From Planctomycetota bacterium (lineage in GTDB: Bacteria; Planctomycetota; Phycisphaerae; Sedimentisphaerales; Anaerohalosphaeraceae): a stretch of DNA of 5,980 bases. The stretch is taken from contig QNBS01000153.1 in NCBI GenBank assembly GCA_003644175.1, positions 1 through 5,980 on the forward strand. The letters are read 5' to 3'. The position numbers and the translations under genes were made by a program. How positions within the stretch are numbered: position 1 is the first letter of the stretch; every line of letters begins with the position of its first letter. Below are positions 1 through 4,542 of this stretch, one piece after another. Below the pieces are notes generated by a model. That model made no database searches and was not told the DNA's origin. It saw only the letters and a list, made by a program, of their open reading frames with translations.

Positions 1-4
1 ATCT

Positions 5-739
5 TCAACTGACAGCAGTCTCTAACTGCTCGACCTCAACGGGCGGCGATGCAACTTTCTTGCGACGTTTGATCGTCCTTCTGGGCTTGGGACGCTCGCT
101 TTCATCGGCGGCGGCTATCTTGACGGCCTCGGCGGCGGTCGAGGCGTGCATGTCGGCGCCGACCTCCTCCCACAGGCCCTCAGCCCGGTCGAAGATGCCC
201 CCGGAGAGCATGATCTTCATATCCGGATAGGCATTTACGGCTTTGATCTTGTCGATCAGATTCCGTACGCCCGGTGTTTCCTTGGCCGTGACGCCATGGA
301 GCAGAAGGATGTCGGGACGCCAACTGTGTACGAACGCCAGCGTATCGTCGTTGTTGACGCTGCTGCCTAAGAATCTGGCTTCCCAGCCGTCGCTTTCGAA
401 AAGATCGGTGATCATCTGTGCACCGAGTTCGCCATGTTCGCTCGAGGTGCTGCAAACGACGATCTTCTGCGATCTTTCGGCCCTGCGAGGCAGCTTATTC
501 TGCAACTGATCGACGATGGTCCGATTGATTCTTGTTGCAAAAGCCTCCTGAGCCGAGTCGATGATGTTTTGACCATAGAGACGGTCGACCTCGATCATTA
601 TCGGCCAGATCACATCCATATATACCGCGTTTGCCGGCATACCGCTCTTAAGAACATCTTCAATCACGGTTCGGCAGCCCGCCCTGTCACCTTTGAGAAG
701 CTTGGAGAGATATCGCTCAAGTACGTATTTCTTTGTCAT
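5..739 (-). CDS. Cobalamin (B12)-binding-fold protein with N-terminal helical cap and basic tail
   Basis: The product is a 244-residue soluble protein. Residues 10-88 look like the helical cap that precedes B12 domains in methionine-synthase-like and CarH-like proteins (WPIMIEVDRLY, FATRINRTIVDQLQ). Residues 91-212 look like a Rossmann-type B12-binding domain: KIVVCSTSSEHGELGAQM, GWEARFLGSSV, and a late SGG plus GAD loop (179-195). The canonical motif is D/E-x-H-x-x-G. Here the stretch is E101-H102-G103-E-L-G106, so the histidine sits one place early and glycine holds its position; axial ligation to cobalt is uncertain. Residues 217-228 form a lysine/arginine-rich tail. No MerR helix-turn-helix or catalytic domain is attached. 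I chose the ATG at 737-739 because an AGGAAGG ribosome site lies about 7-8 bases upstream. An ATG 14 codons further up (781) is in frame but would overlap the likely promoter. It could be a sensor or partner protein; a specific role is not visible. Confidence 0.85.
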   Translation of the reverse strand: MTKKYVLERYLSKLLKGDRAGCRTVIEDVLKSGMPANAVYMDVIWPIMIEVDRLYGQNIIDSAQEAFATRINRTIVDQLQNKLPRRAERSQKIVVCSTSSEHGELGAQMITDLFESDGWEARFLGSSVNNDDTLAFVHSWRPDILLLHGVTAKETPGVRNLIDKIKAVNAYPDMKIMLSGGIFDRAEGLWEEVGADMHASTAAEAVKIAAADESERPKPRRTIKRRKKVASPPVEVEQLETAVS

Positions 740-762
740 GGAGCCCTTCCTGTCTTGTAAGT

Positions 763-771
763 ATTTTACCA
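763..771 (-). promoter_or_regulatory. Possible extended -10 promoter of the B12-fold gene
   Basis: Read leftward, 771-763 gives TGG followed by TAAAAT. This is a TGn extended -10 with five of six matches to TATAAT. It would start transcription about 18 bases before the preferred ATG and just ahead of its ribosome site. No convincing -35 stands upstream, so this is only a candidate. Confidence 0.3.
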
Positions 772-830
772 GTATTAACATTCGGGTGCGTATTCGCCCC
801 GTCCCAGCCCACCTGCCTGTTAATCAAGGC

Positions 831-897
831 AAAATAGGCAATTTCGATAACATGGTATCGGGAGGCGGGGCAAAAAAACTTGAGTGAAAATAGGCAA
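831..897. repeat. Pair of exact 11-bp direct repeats (AAAATAGGCAA)
   Basis: AAAATAGGCAA occurs exactly at 831-841 and 887-897. The core GGCAA recurs at 828-832 and, as GGCAAGAT, at 893-900 and 931-938. The repeats lie upstream of the leftward B12-fold gene. They could be binding sites for a regulator of that gene, or chance A-rich similarity. Confidence 0.35.
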
Positions 898-951
898 GAT
901 GGGCAGTATGGAAAAGAATTTTTCCGGTATGGCAAGATTGTTTTGACGCCC

Positions 952-976
952 CTGGCGGGTATTGAGTATTCGCCGG
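952..976 (+). other. Foldable 11-bp hairpin with G-U pairs
   Basis: As plus-strand RNA, bases 952-962 pair with 966-976 over 11 consecutive positions. Seven are Watson-Crick and four are G-U, around a three-base loop (TGA). The G-U pairs fall in an order that works only on the plus strand; minus-strand RNA would have A-C clashes. No U-tract follows. No function is recognised. Confidence 0.3.
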
Positions 977-1026
977 TGACACAAGGCCCGGTATTAACCG
1001 CCCTTGGCGCGCAGGAGCCCGGTTCA

Positions 1027-1095
1027 GACGCAAGGACGCGCCATCGGCCGGGCAGAATGGCGTTTGTTGCGTCGGCGATTGTTATGCGCCGGCGT
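1027..1095 (+). promoter_or_regulatory. Two mutually exclusive GC-rich hairpins
   Basis: Hairpin A pairs GACGCAA (1027-1033) with TTGCGTC (1067-1073) and, inside it, CGCCAT (1039-1044) with ATGGCG (1057-1062). Hairpin B pairs 1069-1077 with 1087-1095 over nine positions, two of them G-U, and CTTTT follows at 1096-1100. The two share 1069-1073, so only one can form at a time. This is the layout of an attenuator, but the U-tract is short, no good upstream promoter is visible, and mlaE starts 258 bases downstream. Confidence 0.25.
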
Positions 1096-1175
1096 CTTTT
1101 GCTCAAATCATATCAGAAATAGGCCGATATGGGTAATCAGTGGCCCTGTCGCCAACAATTTGAAAATTTGAAAAC

Positions 1176-1310
1176 ACTTTAGCCAGGTGTGATATCCGCT
1201 TGTCATTCCCGCGAAAGCGGGAATCCAGGATGGAATAGCTTCCGCCGCAGAGCCTGCCCTGAGCGTAGCCGAACGGGCGGTTTCCTGTTTTTTGCACACT
1301 TGGCTAAAGT
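1176..1310. repeat. 135-bp inverted-repeat cassette, MITE-like
   Basis: ACTTTAGCCAGGTGTG at 1176-1191 is the reverse complement of CACACTTGGCTAAAGT at 1295-1310 at 15 of 16 positions, and the one mismatch is G-U compatible. The arms enclose a dispersed-repeat palindrome (1205-1224) and a second imperfect stem: GCCC at 1256-1259 with GGGC at 1275-1278, extended by CC/GG across a one-base bulge. I see no clear target-site duplication. It lies just upstream of mlaE. Short minus-strand ORFs across it are typical artefacts of this repeat class. Confidence 0.6.
1205..1224. repeat. REP-like dispersed palindrome (ATTCCCGC / GCGGGAAT)
   Basis: Perfect 8-bp arms (1205-1212 and 1217-1224) surround the tetraloop GAAA. 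The wider context, GTCATTCCCGCGAAAGCGGG followed by AATCCAG, is a palindrome found scattered in many bacterial genomes. It is often mis-translated as peptides like DSRFRGND or PAFAGMT, and both readings are present here on the minus strand. The segment 1252-1277 (GCCTGCCCTGAGCGTAGCC onward) resembles a second common dispersed element. Confidence 0.75.
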
Positions 1311-1352
1311 ATTACGAAAGTTGACAGAATAGTAATAGTGTGCAGATAGAGA

Positions 1353-2174
1353 ATGGTCTACTCGATGATCGAGCCTGTCGGTGAAAAAACTATTGAAAGG
1401 ATTGGCAATCTGGGGCGATTTTCGCGGTTCTTTGCGCGTGCCGCACAAGCATCCCTTGTAAGTTGCTGCAGCCCCCGGAGTTATCCGGGGATCTGGACGC
1501 AGATGCACCTTATCGGCGTTCGCAGCGTCCCTGTTGTTATGATAACCGGCGCCTTTGTGGGTATGGTGCTGGCGATCCAGGCCTACGACCAGCTTGCAGG
1601 CATGGGTCTGGAGGAGCGTTTGGGTGTCCTGATCAATATCGCCGTCGTCAAGGAACTGGGTCCGGTTCTGGCCGCAGTGATGTTGGCCGGTCGTGTCGGC
1701 GGCGCGCTGACGGCCGAGTTGGGCACTATGAACGTTACCGAGCAGATTTCCGCTGTCCAGAGCATGGGAACCGATCCGATAAAACATCTCGTGGCGCCGC
1801 GCGTGCTGGCATGTCTTGTGTTGACGCCGTTTTTGATTATCTATGCCGACCTGTTAGGTATCCTGGGAGGATATTTTGTCAGCGTGATCCAATTGAAGAT
1901 CAATAGTCGTGCGTACTGGGATTTCAGCGCCCAGAGTGTGGAACTGTGGGATTTGAACATGGGTATTGTCAAAGGTTTCTTCTTTGGCGGCGCCATCGCG
2001 GTAATCAGCTGCTACAAGGGCTTCACATGCAGGGAAGGCGCCCAGGGCGTCGGCCAGGCCTGCACCGAGGCGTTTGTCGGCAGTTTCATTTCGATTCTGG
2101 CGCTGAACTTCATATTTGCCGTGGTTATGAAGGCGATATACAGCACATTCTGGCCGATTCAGTCGCTTCTGTAA
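1353..2174 (+). CDS. mlaE: MlaE-family ABC transporter permease (MCE lipid transport)
   Basis: The product is a 273-residue inner-membrane permease of the MlaE (YrbE) family, which moves phospholipids or other hydrophobic molecules together with an MCE-domain protein and an MlaF ATPase. Residues 48-82 carry the family-typical run leading into GAFVGMVLAIQ. Residues 101-153 hold the hallmark stretch: ELGPVLAAVMLAGRVGGAL, then GTMNVTEQISA and MGTDPIKHLVAPR. Hydrophobic segments lie near 55-78, 92-118, 148-178, 203-222 and 240-264. Length is normal for the family. The ATG at 1353 is the first start after an in-frame TAG at 1347-1349; only a weak purine-rich ribosome site (AGATAGAGA) precedes it, and Met5 (1365) is an alternative. 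mlaF follows after 12 bases, so the two form an operon. The promoter is unclear: TTGACA at 1321-1326 has no good -10 partner. Confidence 0.93.
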   Translation: MVYSMIEPVGEKTIERIGNLGRFSRFFARAAQASLVSCCSPRSYPGIWTQMHLIGVRSVPVVMITGAFVGMVLAIQAYDQLAGMGLEERLGVLINIAVVKELGPVLAAVMLAGRVGGALTAELGTMNVTEQISAVQSMGTDPIKHLVAPRVLACLVLTPFLIIYADLLGILGGYFVSVIQLKINSRAYWDFSAQSVELWDLNMGIVKGFFFGGAIAVISCYKGFTCREGAQGVGQACTEAFVGSFISILALNFIFAVVMKAIYSTFWPIQSLL

Positions 2175-2186
2175 AAGGACAGGCAG

Positions 2187-3020
2187 GTGGCAAAATACGT
2201 TGACAAAGATGACGGGATCATTGTCGTCAGGAATCTCGTGAAGATGTTTGACAGGCGAGTTGTTCTCGAAGGTATTTCCCTTGCCCTGGAGAAGGGCAAG
2301 ACAACCGCCATCATCGGCCCCAGCGGCTGCGGCAAGACCGTCCTGATGAAGCACATGATCGCCCTTGAAAGACCCACTTCGGGCGAGGTCTACTTCAAGG
2401 GCCGGCGAATCGACGAATTGAATGAGCGCCAACTTGCCGCCATACGCACGCAGTACGGATTTTGCTTTCAAAAGGGCGCGCTCTTCGACAGCCTGACCGT
2501 TTACGAGAACATTATCTTTCCCATCGTCCAGCACCGCAAAATAACCGATTGGAAGGCGATTGACGATCTGGTCAAGAACAAGCTGGCGATGGTCGGGATG
2601 GACGGCTATCAGGAGCATTTGCCGGCGTCCCTGTCGGGCGGCCAGCAGAAGCGGGTGGCGCTTGCCCGTGCTATTGCCCTTAACCCGGAGGTGATTCTGT
2701 ACGACGAGCCGACAACCGGTCTGGATCCTATTCGCTCCGACATCATCAACGAACTCATCCTCAAACTACAGCGCCAACTGCAGATAACCAGCATCGTCGT
2801 CACGCACGACATGAGGAGCGCCTACAAGATCGGCGACCGCATAATCATGCTGCACGACGGCAAGGTGATCGCCGACGGCGATGCCGACCATATTCGCAAT
2901 CACCCGCATTCGATTGTCCAGCAGTTCGTACACGGCGAGGTAAACGAAGCCGACCTTGCAGCCCTTCGCCTGGGCGGCACAAAATTCGAGACGCAGTATC
3001 TCCCCGAAGATTTCGAATAG
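2187..3020 (+). CDS. mlaF: MlaF-family ABC transporter ATP-binding protein
   Basis: The product is a 277-residue cytoplasmic ATPase that would power the MlaE permease. All nucleotide-binding motifs are intact: Walker A GPSGCGKT (44-51), Q-loop glutamine 95 in FCFQKGALFD, signature LSGGQQKR (149-156), Walker B VILYDEPTTGLDP (169-181) with catalytic E174, and H-loop H207. The Q-loop sequence with KGALFDSLTVYEN is characteristic of the MlaF (Ttg2A) group. The start is GTG, with AAAGGA at 2174-2179 seven bases ahead; that site overlaps the last base of the mlaE stop codon, so translation of the two is probably coupled. The residues after about 252 form a short extension of the kind seen in this family. 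No MCE gene (mlaD) follows: the next gene is 376 bases away on the opposite strand. I see no convincing plus-strand terminator after it. Confidence 0.95.
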   Translation: MAKYVDKDDGIIVVRNLVKMFDRRVVLEGISLALEKGKTTAIIGPSGCGKTVLMKHMIALERPTSGEVYFKGRRIDELNERQLAAIRTQYGFCFQKGALFDSLTVYENIIFPIVQHRKITDWKAIDDLVKNKLAMVGMDGYQEHLPASLSGGQQKRVALARAIALNPEVILYDEPTTGLDPIRSDIINELILKLQRQLQITSIVVTHDMRSAYKIGDRIIMLHDGKVIADGDADHIRNHPHSIVQQFVHGEVNEADLAALRLGGTKFETQYLPEDFE

Positions 3021-3183
3021 ATCGCCGACTCTGAGCACTTCTTCTTCGAGCGATTATTCTTATTCCCTTGCCGACAGTGTATTCCTGGCCGGAGCAGGCT
3101 GTTGTTATGCATTATCCGCCATTACAACACACTCCGGTGTTATGATGTAAACGACTGATGCGCAATAAAAAAGCCGCCCCAAT

Positions 3184-3219
3184 AAAAAAAGGCTGCCCCG
3201 TGGATGATCAAAGGCAACC
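3184..3219 (-). terminator. Intrinsic terminator of the putative small RNA
   Basis: On the minus strand GGTTGCC (3219-3213) pairs with GGCAGCC (3197-3191) over seven positions with one G-U, and TTTTTTT (3190-3184) follows immediately. The loop is 15 bases. Just beyond, GGGGCGGCTTTTTT (3180-3167) repeats the 3' half (GGGGCAGCC plus Ts) and could pair with the same 5' arm as a backup. It could also end transcripts from the E2-like gene, about 180 bases past its stop. Confidence 0.7.
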
Positions 3220-3270
3220 TTCATTTTGAAAAGACATAAATGCAAATGTCTTCTTAATATTCAACTCAAC
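3184..3270 (-). ncRNA. Putative small RNA with its own promoter and intrinsic terminator
   Basis: Read leftward, a consensus-grade promoter (3307-3279) should start transcription near 3272-3270. The RNA would begin GTTGAGTTGAATATTAAG. It then forms a 7-bp stem-loop (3252-3246 with 3237-3231, eight-base loop), passes an unpaired TTCAAAATGAA (3230-3220), and ends in a terminator hairpin with seven Us (3219-3184). Total length is about 87 nt, usual for a bacterial trans-acting regulator, and the U-rich end suits Hfq-type binding. No ribosome site precedes the two ATGs in it; one frame gives only nine codons, and another runs through the terminator. I recognise no known RNA family. The parts are seen directly; that they form one RNA gene is inference. 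Confidence 0.5.
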
Positions 3271-3278
3271 AAAATACA

Positions 3279-3307
3279 ATTATGCGTTCTTTGTGCGCAC
3301 ATGTCAA
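3279..3307 (-). promoter_or_regulatory. Strong sigma70-type promoter of the putative small RNA
   Basis: On the minus strand the -35 is TTGACA (3307-3302, six of six), the spacer is 17 bases, and the -10 is CATAAT (3284-3279, five of six). Directly upstream (3308-3345) is an almost pure A/T tract that would act as an UP element. The spacer contains a perfect 10-bp palindrome, TGTGCGCACA (3292-3301), abutting the -35; this could be a repressor site. Confidence 0.6.
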
Positions 3308-3396
3308 CATTTTTTTTGCTTTTGCAAAAAATAAAAAATTTTTCACCGCTTTCCTTCAAGGATTTGTCGATTCCCCTCCGCCCCCCCCGCCGCCAT

Positions 3397-4092
3397 CTAC
3401 TCGGCCAGCCCGGCCGGATCTTCGAGTTGCGTGATGATGCATCTGAGAAATTCCGCGGCGTAGAATTCATCGACAATTCGTCGATCCACCGCTAACGATA
3501 AGGACATTTTCCTGCGAACCGTCATGTCGGCGTCAATGCAAACCAGGCTATCGACTATCTTGCCCATGGAAATGATTGCCGTCGCCCCCGGCGGTGCGAT
3601 AGCCAGAAACGAATTTATACCGTACATGCCCAGCCCGCTCAGCAAGACCGTATCGCCGTGAAAATCGTCGGGCATCAGCTTATTGGCGCGGGCATTCTTC
3701 AGCAGGCGGCTGCTTTCGGCGGCGATCTCGATAAGAGTCTTGTTCTCAACCTCTTTGATCACGGGAACGACCAGTCCCTGGGGCGCCGACACGGCAAAAC
3801 CGATGCCTATGTGCTTGCTGAGCCGGAAAAAATCGCCGCCGGGATCCGGCTGTCCCGCCATGAAAGGATACTTCTTGACCGCTCGGGCTATCGCACAAAA
3901 GAAAAAGTCGTTGGTCGTGATGCGCAAGTGCATCCTTTTGCAGTAAGCCTTTCGAAAAGCAACCAGGTCCGTCAGGTCCGCCTTGCTTTCGAGATAACAA
4001 TGCGGCTTGTGGCGCTTGGACTGAAGCATCAGATCCCCGATGAGCCTCTGGATCCTCGAGAGCGGTATTCTCTTGTCGGTAACGCCGGCCAT
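3397..4092 (-). CDS. Stand-alone 2-oxoacid dehydrogenase acyltransferase (E2) domain, catalytic His missing
   Basis: The product is 231 residues and matches only the C-terminal catalytic domain of dihydrolipoyl acyltransferases (CAT-like fold, normally trimeric). It begins where that domain normally begins, IPLSRIQRLIGDLMLQS (9-25) followed by PHCYLESKADLTDL. It keeps GLVVPVI (106-112), LSGLGMYGI (151-159) and PPGATAIISMGKI (167-179). The usual lipoyl and subunit-binding domains are absent; full-length E2 proteins are about 400 or more residues. The active-site motif, normally DHRxxDG, reads DRRIVDE (203-209): Arg204 replaces the catalytic histidine and Glu209 the glycine, while Asp208 is kept. 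Acyl transfer by the usual mechanism is therefore unlikely. A structural or regulatory role, as for protein X/E3BP of some pyruvate dehydrogenases, is conceivable. No E1 or E3 genes lie nearby. The start has a GCGAGG ribosome site that is rather distant. Confidence 0.85.
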   Translation of the reverse strand: MAGVTDKRIPLSRIQRLIGDLMLQSKRHKPHCYLESKADLTDLVAFRKAYCKRMHLRITTNDFFFCAIARAVKKYPFMAGQPDPGGDFFRLSKHIGIGFAVSAPQGLVVPVIKEVENKTLIEIAAESSRLLKNARANKLMPDDFHGDTVLLSGLGMYGINSFLAIAPPGATAIISMGKIVDSLVCIDADMTVRRKMSLSLAVDRRIVDEFYAAEFLRCIITQLEDPAGLAE

Positions 4093-4149
4093 ATTCTCTA
4101 TAAAGCCTCGCTTATTACAGGTCTATCGCCCGGATTCGGCAAACATAGC

Positions 4150-4177
4150 ATTTTATCACCGGCCGGTTCCTTTGCAA
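4150..4177 (-). promoter_or_regulatory. Candidate promoter of the E2-like gene
   Basis: On the minus strand TTGCAA (4177-4172, four of six) is followed after 16 bases by TAAAAT (4155-4150, five of six). This would give a leader of about 50 bases. The spacer contains the perfect palindrome ACCGGCCGGT (4158-4167), a possible operator. Confidence 0.4.
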
Positions 4178-4255
4178 GGGCCAAGGAAAAGAGTTCCAAA
4201 AGCGGAAACTGGTGTTTTAATGCGCGATGTCATCAGAACATATTAAAAAGGTTCT

Positions 4256-4429
4256 TCCGAATAATGCGTAGATCACAGTGCCCGACGCAACATTCGAGAG
4301 AAAAATCGTTTGGGCAGATGCTCAAATTTGGGAGCGTTTCTTTCGCCGGGGGGGGAAATTTGGGCATCTGGGGCCCCGAACGATTTTTCTCGGGGCCACG
4401 AATCCGAATCCACCTACGCATTATTCGGA
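4256..4429. repeat. 174-bp near-palindromic element with 16-bp perfect terminal inverted repeats
   Basis: TCCGAATAATGCGTAG (4256-4271) is the exact reverse complement of 4414-4429. Nested inside are ATTCG/CGAAT (4292-4296 with 4399-4403), a 17-bp stem with one G-U (4298-4314 with 4375-4391) and, after a four-base bulge, a 15-bp stem with one G-U (4315-4329 with 4356-4370). The apex holds a small GCG/CGC stem and a G8 run (4348-4355). It lies between the two divergent promoters, so neither should transcribe it. A miniature transposable element fits best. A structured RNA or a protein-bound palindrome is possible. I see no target-site duplication. Confidence 0.65.
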
Positions 4430-4464
4430 TGTGCCATAAAAAAAACTTTTTTTTGAGAATTTAC

Positions 4465-4493
4465 TTGACTTTACATAGTATGTGATGCATAAT
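4465..4493 (+). promoter_or_regulatory. padR promoter with upstream A/T tract
   Basis: TTGACT (4465-4470, five of six) and CATAAT (4488-4493, five of six) are separated by 17 bases. Upstream, A8-C-T8 (4438-4454) sits where an UP element would be, or may bend the DNA. Transcription should start near 4500. That leaves about 43 bases before the ATG at 4543 and argues against the ATG at 4510 as the main start. Confidence 0.7.
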
Positions 4494-4500
4494 ATGTAAA
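4470..4500. promoter_or_regulatory. Probable PadR operator (perfect 8-bp inverted repeat over the promoter)
   Basis: TTTACATA (4470-4477) and TATGTAAA (4493-4500) are perfect inverted repeats with a 15-base gap. The span runs from the end of the -35 to just past the -10. A second, inner palindrome, ACATA-G-TATGT, lies at 4473-4483. ACAT/ATGT half-sites are typical of known PadR operators. Binding here would block RNA polymerase, so autorepression by the adjacent gene is the natural reading. Confidence 0.6.
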
Positions 4501-4542
4501 GGAAGCTATATGAGGCGTAATATTATTGTGGAGGTTTCAGTA

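Larger units (their letters stand above)
740..1352. other. Long intergenic region between the divergent B12-fold gene and mlaE
   Basis: I find no convincing gene in these 613 bases. Open frames on both strands lack recognisable protein character and ribosome sites. The stretch holds the leader of the leftward gene (740-780), repeated AAAATAGGCAA motifs (831-897), two GC-rich foldable segments (952-976 and 1027-1095) and the inverted-repeat cassette at 1176-1310. An isolated TTGACA lies at 1321-1326, close to mlaE. Confidence 0.7.
3021..3396. other. Convergent intergenic region between mlaF and the E2-like gene
   Basis: No protein gene is supported here. The left part (3021-3166) shows nothing clear beyond a weak stem, AACAC/GTGTT (3126-3141). 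The right part (3167-3345) holds a putative small-RNA gene on the minus strand with its own promoter and terminator. A C8 run at 3381-3388 lies just past the E2-like stop codon. Confidence 0.7.
4093..4542. other. Divergent intergenic region between the E2-like gene and padR
   Basis: This stretch of 450 bases contains a candidate promoter for the leftward E2-like gene (4150-4177), a 174-bp near-palindrome (4256-4429), an A8-C-T8 tract (4438-4454), and the padR promoter with its operator (4465-4500). No lipoyl-domain remnant of the E2-like gene is recognisable upstream of its start, and no other gene is supported. Confidence 0.7.

Noticed and set aside
717..1106. Minus-strand open frame of 129 codons overlapping the start of the B12-fold gene
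   Set aside because: It is out of frame with the real gene, overlaps its leader and first codons, and shows no recognisable family features.
880..1122. Plus-strand open frame of 80 codons from a TTG
   Set aside because: The start is a TTG, the composition looks non-coding, no domain is recognisable, and the frame overlaps foldable GC-rich segments.
1103..1299. Two overlapping minus-strand frames reading DSRFRGND and PAFAGMT
   Set aside because: These are well-known false translations of the dispersed ATTCCCGC palindrome and its companion repeat, not genes.
1321..1326. TTGACA as the -35 of an mlaE promoter
   Set aside because: At 16-18 base spacing the best -10 is GATAGA (three of six), and it would start transcription inside the first codons. 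It is left unassigned.
1203..1787. Minus-strand open frame of 194 codons antisense to mlaE
   Set aside because: It is a shadow of the mlaE coding sequence plus the repeat; mlaE has clear family motifs.
1854..2618. Minus-strand open frame of 254 codons antisense to mlaE and mlaF
   Set aside because: It covers two clear genes on the other strand and has no family features of its own.
3312..3331. TTTTTTGC-TTTT-GCAAAAAA hairpin as a terminator for mlaF or the E2-like gene
   Set aside because: The stem is nearly all A-T and no proper T-tract follows on either strand. It is better read as the A/T-rich UP region of the small-RNA promoter.
3658..4485. Plus-strand open frame of 275 codons antisense to the E2-like gene
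   Set aside because: It runs through the E2-like gene, its promoter and the 174-bp palindrome, and ends within the padR promoter region. The E2-like family motifs decide for the other strand.
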